Source: Pithys albifrons albifrons
Taxonomy: Eukaryota; Chordata; Aves; Passeriformes; Thamnophilidae
NCBI RefSeq assembly: GCF_047495875.1
Contig: NC_092463.1
Span: 25,409,224 to 25,473,223, forward strand
Direction: 5' to 3'
DNA length: 64,000 nt
Part shown: piece by piece, positions 12,644 to 26,085 of the stretch
How positions within the stretch are numbered: position 1 is the stretch's first letter
Layout of the letters: every line of letters starts with the position of its first letter
Program-made: the position numbers and the translations under genes
The notes under the pieces: generated by a model
Seen by the model: only the letters and a program-made list of their open reading frames with translations
The model's database searches: none
What the model was told of the DNA's origin: nothing

Positions 12644-13881
12644 CTAAAATAAAGCAAAGTCTAGATAAATAAACTTGGAACAATATAACACACCTATACT
12701 TTGCATTCATTCGATGGAAAATTTACAAGACAAATTATTTAAAAAGACTTATAACAGGACAAGTCTGCATACTTTAACAGTCAGTGAAAAATTGTATTTC
12801 TCAGTAAAATATTTTTCTTCACTCATCTAATTTTTTGTAATTGTTTGGTTCAGCTTTCTGCTCCATGTAACACCTTTGTTACAATATTTGCTTTTTCTTC
12901 TAGAGTCTGGTCTTGGAAGTACATGTTACTGAGCACAGTCCTCCACTAGAGGCAATGAGACTGCTCACTTTGGTAATTACTACAGATGGTGGTAGTACTT
13001 CACGTTACAGCATTCTTTCTTCAGTTTTAATTTCCTAGATAAAAGTGGCTCTAGATAAAGTGGCCCATGACTACTCCAACTCTGAATTTGCAGGTCTTTC
13101 TAAAAAGCCAAATAATGCATCCTGATATTTGCACACATATTGGTTCAGACTATAGTTAATTACACTGTTGCAGTATTTCATACAATCAAAGATCTTCAAG
13201 AAATAACCCTCAATATTCAAAAATAAGACCTTCAGTAAAATGTCATCCCTATCAGGTATCATTTTAGGTATTAAAATATATGCTTCCTTCTGTGTTAAAA
13301 ATTTGCTATACTCAGTATCTCAAGGAAATCTAAATAAATTTGTAATCTTGCTAACACAGTATGCTTACCGCAAATTTTATTACTTACTCAAGAACCTTTT
13401 TTAAAAGTATTGTACAAAGGACAATTTTTCATATTTAACTAAGCAGTTGTGTTTATTTTGTATATTTCCCCTGCTATATTTTGTTTACACTTATTAAAAA
13501 GGTACAACATATGTCTTGAAGAGACAGTGGCTGGATCATGAAAACACTGAGAGTTGTTATTGTGCTGAAAAATGTAAGTTAAAAAAAATTTAGGTACATC
13601 TTTTAAAATTCAAGTATATTATACCAAGACACATGTTCTAATTAACAAAGCAGCAGAAGTTCTTTTTCTATACAACATCAAAAAGACAGAAGTTTTCACT
13701 TTTATTTTAAGATTATAAACAAATTTAATTTACAAACACTTAAGATTCAACACTAACATTTACATTTAACATTCAAGAAATACATATTTAGCTCAACTTT
13801 GTTGTTGACTATAAATATGCATGATAAAAAAAAGCATAAGATTTGATGTGCTAAGGTCTTAAGAAAAAATAACAACTTCAC
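12644..13881. other. MIPOL1 intron between the two leader/start exons
   Basis: About 1.2 kb of AT-rich sequence; no repeat or other exon recognised. Confidence 0.5.
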
Positions 13882-13888
13882 CTTATAC

Positions 13889-14006
13889 CGTGGAACACTG
13901 AGTTCCTTACAATCAAATGAAGGCGTTTGCTTTTTCAATTCTGTGTAGCTGTGTTGATTTGAAGTTGGCAATCTTTTCCGAAGTTCCTCATTTACTTTTG
14001 GATTAG
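13889..14006 (-). other. Candidate internal leader exon of MIPOL1
   Basis: A good acceptor (TCTATATTTTCAG) precedes 14006. Two overlapping donors are possible: CACG|GTATAAG ending the exon at 13889, or ATAAG|GTGAAG ending it at 13882, the second closer to consensus. One frame is open throughout and reads NPKVNEELRKRL, then QHSYTELKKQ and DCKELSVPR. If it is a leader exon, these residues form an upstream reading frame that stops in the next exon. It shows no match to any protein I know. An ATG in another frame (ATGAGGAAC) gives an 18-codon upstream ORF. It could also be an alternative exon of an unrelated transcript. Confidence 0.5.
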
Positions 14007-17000
14007 CTGAAAATATAGAAGGTTATTAATATCAAGAAATAGGTTTCTGTCAATGAAGCCATTTCCCTACATATTGCACAAAAAGGTTCATAATAATTGC
14101 AGTACTTTAATAAGATACTCATATAGCAAGACATGAAGAAAATATGGTATTTAATAACCTCTGGAGTATTTTAAAACATGTCTTAGGGCCTTAATGTGCC
14201 TAGTAATATACTATTTAAAACCATAATTTTATCCCTCCACAATATACAGTCATTCTTCCTCACCATTTACCCAGCTAATGAATGCCAGCAATTAGTAAAA
14301 TGTAATCCCATTGCACAATCATTTTAATGCTTTTAGCACTCAGAAAAGTAAACACCAAATTAATACTGCTCAAGCCATATCAGATCCTAGTTGGAAGCAA
14401 GCAATTATAGTTCAGCTCCTCAGGTGTAATTAAATGATTGGAATGATTTAGTTCCATAAATGCAAGTTAATTCATAAGCAAGCAACAAATATACTGGGAG
14501 TAATTACAAGAAACATTGACAGTCTAAGCAGGGCATGAGCCTTCCTGTACCTGATGTAGGAAAATGCTGCCCTCTCCCGGACATAATAGAGTATGGCACA
14601 GGAAAAATTGGTGACCGAAGTCAAGAGACTTTGTCTTTACAGGTGAAATAATTTCTGCTAATTAATAGGAGTTTACATAGAGAAAATAAAAAACATTGTT
14701 GATATCAGATGAAGGTCACCTATCAGTCAAATGGAAAGATTTTTGGGGCTACCTAGGGTTTGACGCTTAATTTCCCCATAATTAGAAACAAAAATATTAC
14801 TAAAGAGAACAAAATATTCCAAACTCTAAGTATTTAAACTGGTTGTTCCAAACACAAACTCTGCAATAGGCAGCTGCCTTGTGTGCAACACCTACACGTC
14901 ATTCAAGATGCATCTTCACAGTGGGTACTTTGCACATAAGGTATTTTTAGAACCAAAACTGATTGAACCATCATTATTCAGTCAGTGTTAAACTTCACCA
15001 CCACAACAATGAGAAGCTGGCCATGAAGGTTTTCACACAATGAATCACCAGAAAAACTAAATACAATTATCCTAAATCTTTACTTTCTCTTGAAGACAAT
15101 CTCTTAGTAATAAAAATGTCTAATAATAAAAAAGAAATTAAAGCTGGAGATTAAAATAAAGTGTACTGGTAGACTGAGACAAAACTGAGAACACAAAATG
15201 AAACCATAACCCAAATGCTAGAGTTAATTTTAAATCTGGAGTTAATTTCTTTACTCACTATCTATTTATTCAACCCATGCTAGTGTTAAACTACTTGAGT
15301 ATCATGAAAGAAAGTGAAAAAAAATCCTTATGTGTTGAATAAAAAATGCAACAGTCACAAAAAATTCATACTTAAGTACAAAACCACCTGCAAATATGAA
15401 TACCAATTAGCCAGGGTCTTCCTAATAATGAAAGAAATCTCAGATCTAAGTATTTTGGCCACTACAGAAATAACAAATGCTTCCAAGCACTGCATATAGC
15501 AATATGGGAGAAAATCCACACATTATGGTCAGTATGTAACTGTTTTTCACACCGAGAACTGTAGGAAAGCTTGATTCAAAAGCACCTGATCACTGTAAAA
15601 GCCTGAAATTGTTCTTTACCAATAGTACTTAGACATCAAGATATTTATTTCTTCCAGATCTTGTTGTATTTCAAAACAGACCCAAGCTGTGAAAGTAACC
15701 TTCACTTTTACTTACTGTGAAAATGAAATAAATTATTTTAAGAAGTCATATTATTAAAAGTTTAAAATGTACAGCACATTTGCTTTGCCCTTTGATGTCA
15801 CAGTCCTATTTTTCTATTCAAATCTTGTACACTGTAAGTTAATTGCTTTTGGAAACTACTTATTATTCATGTAAAAATTAATGTGCCAATGTGTTTAAAT
15901 CCTTTTAAATGACCATTCATGCATCTTTCTTCTTTAAGTACCAATGAAATCTGCCAAAGATATCAATGCAAGATGGTCTTAGACAAAGTTCTAATATAGA
16001 TTTTTTTCTGCTAGCATAAGATTTTCATTTTTGTCAACTTTACTTAAATTCCATTAATTTTTTAAGCTGCTTTTAATAAATTCACAAGTAAAAAATTTTA
16101 GGCTCCATAGTCTGTCATTTGTGTTCCAGCTGACTTTATGAATATTAATAACAGTGTTATCCTGATTAAATAGGCTTCATATAAAATCCCTGTGAATCCT
16201 ATAGCTCAGACATCTAATTTTTTCCAACTCTTTATGAATTTGGATTCAGACATTAAACTGGAAAAAAACCTTAAAAAAGAGATTCAATGGTATGTCGGTG
16301 TACCCTTAAGCAAAAAATTAGATGTTCTAATGATTCCAAATAATTAAAATTGATAGGATCACATACTGAGATTTCAGGCTTTCTGTAAACACACAACATA
16401 TTTTAACTCTAGTGAAAACATCAACACTTCAAAGAGAAAGTATTAAGAATCTATCATAATATAGTAACACCTGTCCTAATGCTTACCTTAAATAACAGAT
16501 GATATAATCTTAGATTTTCATATATGGAGTGTGACTTGTAGAAGCATTTCCCAAAGAGAAAGAAATTAGTGGATGCCTAATTACATAACCATACATGTGA
16601 AATACATGAACACTCTAGTTTACCATACATGCCCAGTGAAAAACAGTATTAGCTTTTAAAAGGTTTATACTTCAAGAAAAACAACATTTTTTTTAAAGAA
16701 TGTCAAATTGAAGCACACAGAAAATATGGATATTATCCTATGAGACTTATGCAGTGTCAACTGTCAACTTCTTTACATGTTTATATGTTTGAATTATTTA
16801 CATCTGTGACAGACAAAAATGGAAAACTAAACTCACTGCACTGCCTTCACTTCTTCTATACAGAGGTAACTGAAATGACTAGTTCCTTGTCCATTCAGGG
16901 ATATATTCTGGAAAGATGGCCATTAAAATACTTTGCTTTCCAGTACCTTGGAATATGCATGGAGTTTAGGAGAAAAAAAACCTCTAAACAAAATAATGAC

Positions 17001-17063
17001 TTATTCAAAAGGATAGCTTTCCAGTTCTGGTTCTAACTATTCCTCAACACAAACACTAATAGG
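14007..17063. other. MIPOL1 intron, nothing recognised
   Basis: AT-rich intron with no repeat family or exon recognised. Short frames (for example 15314-15499 plus) are unsupported. Confidence 0.55.
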
Positions 17064-17530
17064 AATTAAATAAAAACAAGATATATACAAAAGTAACATA
17101 CATCTGCAAGGCAGGAAGCATATAGTGCTTTATTTGTGCATTTTTGAATACTTTTTGTTACATCTGTAGCAATATTTCCACTCTGAGGGAAAAACACCAA
17201 ACTCTGGAGTGTCTGCAGAATAAATACTATGCAAAGGAGCCACCCAAAATAACACCAATCCCACAAGAGCACCAGAATAACACTAAAGCCAATGCTTTCC
17301 CTCCCTAGGTAGGACTGAGAGGGACTGAGAGGTCCATCTTCCAAGCTAGAGTTCAGTAATTGACTCCCCATCCTCGGGAACTGAAAGGGTACTGAGACCA
17401 TTCCATATGGAGAACCAATGATTGCAAACCCCCATTCCTTGGTCTTGCCTTGACAGGGTTTGAAGTCAACCACTGAATCATGGCCTTAGCTGCTGTGACA
17501 GGATGCAAGCACTTGCTGGTGTCAACTGAA
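17064..17530 (-). repeat. Unclassified interspersed-repeat-like block
   Basis: This block has higher GC and lower A-run content than its flanks and holds two overlapping minus-strand frames (135 and 60 codons). Reading on the minus strand it ends with AATAAAGCACT near 17135, a polyadenylation signal followed by a C/T-rich stretch. That layout resembles an old LTR or a retroposed 3' end. The 135-codon frame (PCQGKTKEWG, then a hydrophobic WDWCYFGWLLCIVF stretch) matches no family I can name. I call it repeat-like on composition and layout only. Confidence 0.3.
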
Positions 17531-19379
17531 TTCATCTCTTCTTCACTGAAAAGTCCTTATTTTCATAAGATTAATTATATTACCAGGATCTCCTAAAATA
17601 TCCTGAAACGTTTTGCCTCAGGACATGCTAAACTAAAAAACTTAATTTAGGAGCATACGCCACATAAAAACCAGCTACCCTCTCAAAGCATTTCCTTAGG
17701 GAACAAACAGTTTTCGTAGCCCAGGTGGATGTCAATTTTTGATGCAATGATACACTCCTCCAAAAAGAGTCACATTTCCTCTCCATCTTAAGAAACTTTA
17801 TGGCAAATCAGAAATCTAAGGTAATGTAAAGTAAGTTAAAATTAGCTTTGGGCAGTTATAAAAACACTAGTCAAAGGATAACTGAAATAGCCACTTCAAG
17901 TATTTGTTAAATGTGGAATAATACCCATCTATTAGACACTTAAAAGCTATGAGGTCAAACAGACTTTGATTACAGGGGTACTTATTTTATTGTATTCTAT
18001 TGCTTTTATATGCTTTTATATACAAGTAGTTCATGCAAAATATTCTGTTTCTCTTAAAACCAATAAGAAACACAGGCAAGTTGATTAACCCATATGTGGA
18101 TGAATGTAGCCTGAGCAGTACTTCAAATTTATATCTCTAGCATTGCTACAAGGACTTCAAGATTTTGCTTCATAGAAGTAACTTCATTATCTGGAAGCTT
18201 GATAAAAACATTTTCCCAGAGGGTAGAGTCATGTAATAATCCCTGGCTTTTCCCCCCTGCTGATTCTTGACCCACAAGGAGATGAAACATTTGCAGTTGG
18301 TTTCAACTAACTTGCATAAATCAAAAAAGACATGAAGAAACAGGGCTCAGGTATTTTTCCTCTATTGCCGCAGCAGTTCCTTCATATTCTCATTAAAAAA
18401 TTTGCATCTGGTGCTTTTAAGTGATGGCATACAGTAAGTCAGAGAGCATTCATTTTCTCTGTCATACTTTTGACAAAGGCAAGAGGCATAAAAATGCATA
18501 AAAGCAACTGGTTTAATTAGATTTTACCTATTCTTAAACTGTATTTAACTGGATAAAGGACATGTATTTTTCTTTTTTTTTTCTCCTCAATTTTTGATAT
18601 TAGCTCAGTGTCTTCAAGGCTCAATTTTCTCTCCCTGCATCAGGAAATGTTTATGTGCATATCAGTTCACCAACAGCTCCATATTTCTTCTTCTGTCTGA
18701 TATATTCTCTCTCCGACATCAATAACCTCCACAATCCACACTAACAATCTTAAGTTGTATTCACTCAACAACTTTCAGCCTACTCTGTTGTCTTCTTTCC
18801 CAGTTTTAGCTGTCCTTTGTTCTCCATTTCTTTCCTTTTTCCTTAGTTCTGTCTTCTCCTTGACAATACATGCCTTGTCCTTCTCCCTCTGCCTGCCACC
18901 TCTTTGAAATGTGAAGAAAGCTGCAGAGGATCTTGTCAAAGACTGTCTCTCCTTTTTTTGCAGCTTTTCTCATCTTGCTGTGCATTCTGTGAAGCAGCTT
19001 CCTTCTGTGACACCGCTAATTATTTTCATTCTAATAATGAAACTATGATATACTTTGATCAGCTGTGGAGCAGCCAAATCATTTAGCCATCCTTCAGTTT
19101 TGTTGTAAACACTTCACTGGCCTTATAACTCAGTATTTTATATCACGTTATATAATGTTATGGAAAGCCATAACTCCATTTCTAGACAGTTTGCAATCAG
19201 ATTGTGATTTCCATAGCTTTTATAGGTAAGGCCAAATATGTGCATTTTACAGTAGCAGTTGTCTTATCTGGAGCCAATAGATTATTTAATGCAATTATTT
19301 TAGTAGAACCAGCACTACATAGTGGTAAGCACTACCATAGTATTATGCTCTGCTGACAGGATCATTGCCAGGAGACAAA
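17531..19379. other. MIPOL1 intron, nothing recognised
   Basis: AT-rich intron with pyrimidine-rich patches around 18.6-18.9 kb. No repeat family or exon recognised. Confidence 0.5.
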
Positions 19380-19805
19380 GGGAAGTGATTAAACCTTTCT
19401 ATCTGGCTGGCAATTGTGAGACCACATCTGAAGTGTTGCATCCAGTCTGACCCGCTCATAGATATCCTGAAGTAAGTCCAGCCGTCAAGATGATTACGGG
19501 TCTGCAGTACATGAGTTATGAGGAATTTGAAAGAGTTGGGCTAGTTGGTTTTAAGAAGAGAAGGCTAAGGGGGCATTTTATTGGGTTTTAGCTGTCCTGT
19601 GAGCAAATACAGAGCAGACAGACACATTCTTCTCTTGGAAACAAGTGGTAACATAGAAAACTCAGAGTTACGCGTAAGAGATTTTTCACAGTGAGCAAGG
19701 TGACTGGAACAAGTTCCTCGGAAAGGTTACAGAATCTCCATGGCTGGAGATATGCAAAACTCATCTGGATATGGCAACCTGATCTAGCTTTGGGATGGCC
19801 CCATT
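19380..19805 (+). mobile_element. CR1 LINE fragment, old subfamily
   Basis: Plus-strand CR1 ORF2 end and 3' region. Recognisable landmarks in order: GGGAAGTGATTAAACC (the 'REVI' region), GTTGCATCCAGTCTG, GAGTTGGGCTAGTTGG, GGAACAAGTTCCTCGGAAAGG, then CTGGATATGGCAACCTGATCTAGC. The closing motif is that of an older CR1 group than the copies at 21.4 and 53 kb. Divergence is high and the frame is broken. The 3' octamer tail is not clear. Confidence 0.82.
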
Positions 19806-21423
19806 CACAGGTCACTTCCTGCCTTATTTATTTTGTTATTCTAAGGACTGCAATAAAACAAAACCACCAGAACAAGAATTCCTCTAACACAGTAAGTTGT
19901 AGGTTGCTTTCTGCTTTACAGGGTAGATCAGCAGAGGAGGAGAAAAAACCCCAACTAATAACCAAACAGCAGTGAGGCATAACCAAAGAGAACCCCTGTG
20001 GCAGACAGGCTGAATCCAACAGGGAGGAAGCAGTGCAATAGCACCAGCACAGCATTTTGAGCCCTGCTGGTCTCAAGTACCCTATTTTACTATATCACTG
20101 GATGATGACTTGGCATTAGGCCAAATGTAAATATTGTTTTGTATACCATCCCTCAGTAAACCAAAAGTGGACCACAAGTACAGATATTTCACCTATGTTT
20201 CTGAAAGCTTTTGCCTCAAGGCCCACAAAATCCATCCTTGTCATGGTGAATAACTATGGAAATGATTCAAGAAACCTGAGTCTACACTGCTTATGTTTGC
20301 AAAATTAATTGTATAGTATATTCAATATATCAAAACTCACATATCCTTAAATCATAATTTATCCCAGAATTAAGTTGCTAGCACTCATTTTATCATATGA
20401 GTAAAAATAAAATCAAAGAATATTATATGCCCATAAAAATGTGAAGTGGTAACATATTGCCAAATTCATAAACCACTAGTACAAGTAAAAGCATTAAGCA
20501 AAAACAATGTCTCCTGCCAAAAACATTCCAATTGTTTGGCTGCCTTCACAGAAAGAAGTAACATTGAATAGGGACTCAGTGAAGAAAAGGAGGCAAAAAA
20601 CCACACTGAAGCAGAGAAACTCAGTTTATTCAACCAACTCACATTTCTCAAGGTACCTTTAAATAGCGCCATTTTTCCTGACAGCAAACACAGTAAAAAT
20701 AAAAAACATAAAGGCTACAAGCAGTGTGGATATTGGAGCCTGACCAAAAACTGTCACAAGCACTGAACATGCAGAGGCCTGTCAGAAATGTGCCAACATT
20801 TCAAGATCCAGTCCCGCACATGGGGACTGAGAGGGGCCTGTCGGTTTCCTGCAGGGAAACACAGCAGCACCAGTTATGTATCTGTCAGGCTGTTTGGAAC
20901 AGCATAAAAACACACATGTACCTCCACTGCAGTCACAAAGCAACACATCCAGTGCTCTGATTCTACCCAAACTCTACAGGGTACGCTTCAGCTGCTAAAA
21001 AGAATCAAATCACCTGAAATTTCACAAGCTAAAAAGCTCAGAGAAATAAAACAATGACTCCACCTTAGCCATATTTTTTCTTTATAAGTAAATTAACCAA
21101 GCTTCATTTTCTTGGATGACTGTCCAATGTGAAAGCTATCCTTTAACCAAAAGCATAATTGTTCCCTAAAGCATGCTTACAGAGCAGTAAAAGCAAGGGA
21201 ACATACAGTGTTGCTCAGGTATGAACACAGACATAAATTTTGACTCAATAAACATGCAGTCTTGGCCAAATTTCCAATTTTTATTTTTTTTTAAATCTAG
21301 CAACTAGAGTCAGTACACAGTGCCTTCACTGACTATAAGTAGCAACTTCATGCTTTTAAGTGAGAAGTGGAATTTACAGAGGAATGGCACACTTCAGGAC
21401 ATGTACAATGCAGGTGGTAAAGT
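19806..21423. other. MIPOL1 intron
   Basis: Intron between two CR1 copies. The stretch around 20.72-20.98 kb is somewhat GC-richer, but I recognise nothing in it. Confidence 0.5.
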
Positions 21424-21828
21424 CTAGAGCAGAAGTCCTATGAAGAGTTGTTGAGGGAGCAGGGGATGTTTAGCCTGGAGAAAAGAAGGCTAGGGGTGAC
21501 TTTACTGCTCCCTACAACTATCTGAAAAGAGGTTGTTGTTAGGTGGGGGTCAGTCTCTTCTTCCAAGTAACAAGCAATAGGACAAGAGGAGATGGCCTCA
21601 AGTTGCATCAGGGAAGGTTTAGATTGGATATTAGGGAAAATTCCTTCACAGACAAGTTTGTCAAGCACTGGAACAGGATGCCCAGGGAAGCAGCGGTGTC
21701 ACCATCCATGGCTGTATTTAAAAGCCATACAGATGTGGCACTAGGGGATGGTTTAATGCTGGGTTAATGGTTGGATTTGATGATCTTGAAGGTTTTTTCT
21801 AATGGAAATGATCCTATGATTCTATGTG
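21424..21828 (+). mobile_element. CR1 LINE, 5'-truncated 3' end
   Basis: Closely follows the CR1 3' consensus on the plus strand: GGGATGTTTAGCCTGGAGAA, CCTACAACTATCTGAAAAGAGG, GGTTTAGATTGGATATTAGG, GGAACAGGATGCCCAGGGAA, and the ending CCTATGATTCTATG, the diagnostic CR1 3' octamer repeat. ORF2 residues such as GRFRLDIRE and KHWNRMPREA are readable. It is a 0.4-kb 5'-truncated dead copy, antisense to MIPOL1. Confidence 0.95.
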
Positions 21829-24800
21829 TATTACACTCCAACAATGACATTTGCTAGAATTTTCAGCACCTATGCACTGTGTGCTTTACAACATGCTTAA
21901 CATGTATGATATAGAACATGTCTTAAGCGCAGTTGCTTATTTAAGTATGATTAGCACGCTCATGTTTTTAGAAACAATCTGGTTGCTTCACTGAAATTTA
22001 CTGCAATAGCAAAGAAACCTGAAGGCCAGTACAATTCAAAGTAACAAGCTACACATTCAGAAGTAGTCTTGGATTCCCAAAGAAGAATGAGATATTCTGA
22101 GGTAGGCCAAAACTCAACAAGAACCATAGATAAGTCAGTGAAATTAAGTCTGCTGAGAATGTCCAGAATTTAACTGAAAGCTAAAAATTGAATAGGGTAA
22201 ACCTGCAAACATTCAGCACCATAGAATTTCTGCACTGCTTCCTGATGTTGCAACAAAGGAAGACACAAGATTAAAGGGCAGTCAACCATAAACTCCAAAT
22301 CACTGCCAGGCAGCCAGAAAGTAAACTACAAACAAACAAACAAAGAAAAAGGCATTAGCTGAGGTTTAAAAAGTTTAGATCATCAGTCACGTTACAGACA
22401 TTTCTGACAGTGGACTCATCATTTCCCTGCCAAATTTTAAGAAACCAATGCAAAACATAATCACATACCAGGTTTCTAATCAAACTGCTGCATTTTTTTT
22501 GTTTATGTCAGGGAAAAGAACATGTTTATATGTTAACTCTAGTTTGGAAAAAATCCAAAAACTTCTCTCAGCTCAAACTTAGGAAAAAAATAAAAGTCAT
22601 CTTCTTCCAATAGGAAGAAACTCCTTCTGTGAAAAAAAAAATCTGTCTAAAATGTTAAAAGTTACAAAGAATGGAAAACTTAATTACAAAGGTCTTCCAA
22701 AGCAAGGTGCAGGATAATTTTAAGCACAAGTAGAAATGTCAAATCACCTATAATGAAAATTCTGTCATTTCTATTCTTGTTCAACCAATTATATAGTCAT
22801 TTTAAAAAAATCTTTTAAAATATCCATTTGAATACATGTATCAGTCTCATTTCTCAATTTTTGTAATGATTTGTAATTATTTATATTTTTAATTATTTAT
22901 AATATTTGTAATATTTATAATTTATAATATTTGTTATATTATTACATTATTTATACTGATATGTAACACATGGACTAAAGAAGCTGGGTAAACACTTTAA
23001 AAAAAACCCCAAACACTATTATTTACTGGGTTTTGAAGAAAGTTCATTTTAAACCCTTAGTAAGCACATTATTCAGCCAAAACCATGAAAGTAATTTACA
23101 GTGAAGAAGCCTTAAAGAATTCCACTACAAAGAGGTTCATGTAAGTTGAGGGTTACACAGCTGATGGAAAAAGTTCTTATTAGGGGTTCTGAGCCTTAAA
23201 TCATGTTCTTTTCACACAAATGGAAAAAAATTCCAAGAAAAAATTCAAGGCTTAGGATTATGGAAGCACTTTCAGCAAGACTGTTCTCTTTGGGTTTCGC
23301 AAAAGGAAACAGATGGATGTTCTCTTCTTTCTTGCAACCTCATCATGAATTCCAGTATCATGCACTAATTATTCCTTGATTCACCAAGATACATTTATAT
23401 TTTCATTGCCAAAACACTGGAGCTGAGATGGCAGCTGAATTTTGGCCACAGACCAGTTATTCCTGGGTGGAGCAAAGGAGTTCTAAATCCACTTACTAGA
23501 TGAAGGAGGAAAAATCCTTCCTTAGCACTTCTGAAATCCAGGCTTTTTTTGATGAGTGCTTTCTCTTGCACATAATTGTGCTGAATAGTTTATGAGGCTT
23601 GTTTGTCAGATGTTCTGGTCATTACATATTGCACTATTTGGTATCACTAAAAATCAAAACTTCAAAAAAATCCAGACTTTACAGCTACAGAAATATAGAC
23701 AAAATACATTAAAAAAAAGCGACTATCTGGCCAACAGTTCAAATACTCAGAATAACTCTGAGGACATTCTTGAACATTGTGAAGTTGCAAGACTTACAGC
23801 CTCCACAGTTTTATGTGCCCTTTCATGTTGAAGGAGCATCTAACACAGTTAGGTATGTGCACTAGGATGGCTTCTATGCCTAATCATAGCACTAAGAAAA
23901 CTGATAAATAACTTCATATTTCACAGTCAAACTGGGAGGAAAAAAGGGATAAAGTCTTCTGAAGTATTTCTTAAAACATATTCTGAATGAAAGCAACATT
24001 TTATACTATTGTATCTCATGACTCCTTACTGTCAAAGGCAAATCTTAACATGTTCAGACTTTATTTTAAAAAAAAAAGGCATACTTTTTTCATAGAAGTT
24101 ATGCCCCTTTGACACTGTTTTCAAAGTGGTCTTCAAGACCTTAAAGCCCCAACATGTAGTCAGTTATTTCTGCTCATATTTCCTCTATCTACAGGAAGTA
24201 TTAAACTGTGCTCAATTCTTCAGCTTCAGCTGAGCAGTCTGGTATAGGAAACAAGGTATTGAAGAAAGGTTGCAGTTTTTGCTATGTATATGTTGTTTCT
24301 GCCTGAAAGAGTTAAGTGACTTTAATTTATTCATCACACTGAACTTGATTGATGTGCAAGACTATTTTTCATTTTTTATCAAAGATACTCATTATAAATA
24401 AGCTAAGTATAGTAGTTTAGTACTTAAAAGGCTTCCCGCAGTGCTTTCAGGACAGGTTGAAAAAACACACCTACTCTCAGACATCCATTAATAGACACCT
24501 CCCTAAAAACCTGTTTCTCAAGACATTTGAGAAGTGCACAAGACCCTACAACTAGCAAATTCATGCTCCAATCACATTTTTCTTTAATCAGATGAGATCA
24601 AGTTTTGTTTCAAAACATTTTGGATAACATCTGGTAATTTTATTAACTTCTTTATAACTGGGGTTTAACATTAATCTGAAAGAATTTCTATCGCAACTGG
24701 AACAAAATTTTTCTTTTAGTTACAGTATCAGTCCTGTATTACTAAACAGTGATACTTTTACACAGAATTATATTATACAGGATTACAGTTTGGGAAAAAA

Positions 24801-25982
24801 CCTCAGGTCCATCATTGGTTTTTATTACATGCAGGATTTTTAAGAGTTGTGGATGTATAGATAATTCTCCATTTCCCCGAACTCTCTAATGATCTGAATG
24901 GTTGTATTATCGGAAAGAAAGTGTCATATGTAACACTAAATGGGTTCTCAATCTGACTTGATTTTTGTTGTTGTTGTTAAATTTGAAGATAAATTTAGAA
25001 GTATATTATTACGCCAAGCAGAAAACAAACTACTGGGCAGATACAACTGGAGGGAAACCTCAGTATGATATGCTATTTTTACGAAGTTTTCTCTCCTAAG
25101 TGCAAGAGAGTGAATGTTTGCCAAAAGAATTGTACATCCAGGAGGGTTTTTGAAATATGAAAGATACTTTTAAACTATGAAGAGAATTATAATTTTTGCC
25201 TAATATTTAGTAACCTTCAGATACTGTAATTCCACTTCAGATCCTGGAAAAACATTCTGGAGACAAATATTAGTCTACCACTGGATAGTGAAGAGGAGGA
25301 ACAAAATTACATTTCAAGGGGAAACTGTTGTAATTAAGTTACCTTGTACACCTGTGCAGCAGTCACCTTCAGTACTATACAGGAAAAAGTGTTACACCCC
25401 ATAACTGTGTTTATTCTTGCTACCATCAAATTCTGAGTCCATAAAACAAGAAGCTGAAGTTTGCTCCCAGGCATACTTATATCACCCTACATTTATGCTG
25501 CTGTAGTGCAGAAAACCAACATAAACACCCGTAGCCTGTTGATTATACATACCACAATAACAGTCTCTGGATACACCTGCTGCACCCTAATCCACAACAT
25601 TTATAACAAAGGAATCCTTCAAGGATGCTTCAATTCTTTTATGCTGTCAGGGAGCCAAGAACAAACAGGTGGGCTGGGTCCACCAGTGCCCTTTCACAAA
25701 TGTATTACATCAGGAAAGGCCTCATTATCATCCTGGAAAAAATACCATTGTATCAAAAAATGGAAGACAGTGTATTCTCACAGAGAGCTGCATTTCTGTA
25801 TCTGTACTTCTGCAATCTAATCAATTTTCAGCATTTGGAAAGCAATCCTGATCACATAGAAGCAGACCCGTGACCTGATCCCCAACCCAGCAATGAAAGC
25901 TCCTGAGCTACTGGCTCTCTTATAAAGCACTATACCAGACTTGTTAAACTAATTTCTGATAGACTATCTGTGATATAATCAC
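21829..25982. other. MIPOL1 intron
   Basis: About 4.1 kb of AT-rich intron with a CAAA run near 22.33 kb and an extreme A+T stretch at 22.86-22.96 kb (listed separately). The overlapping frames at 25461-25873 are not recognisable. Confidence 0.5.
22857..22960. repeat. A+T-only low-complexity tract
   Basis: Nearly pure A/T with recurring TTTATAAT and TTTGTAAT units. It is low complexity and probably expanded by slippage. Confidence 0.75.
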
Positions 25983-26085
25983 AGACTATTCTCAGTTGGA
26001 AGGGACCCACAAGGATCATCGAGTCCAACTCTTAAGTCAGTGGCCCACACAGGGGATTGAACCCATGACCTTGGCTTTATTGCAA
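25983..26085 (-). mobile_element. Short CR1 3'-end fragment
   Basis: The inverted CR1 3' core is present: AGTTGGAAGGGACCCACAAG followed by GATCATCGAGTCCAACTC. A piece with GGGATTGAACCCATGACCTTGG follows, which occurs at the end of some avian CR1-type fragments. About 100 bp only. Confidence 0.8.

Noticed and set aside
25461..25873. Overlapping plus frames of 119, 82 and 60 codons
   Set aside because: No recognisable domain, no splice context, AT-rich intron; three frames open at once is more like chance.
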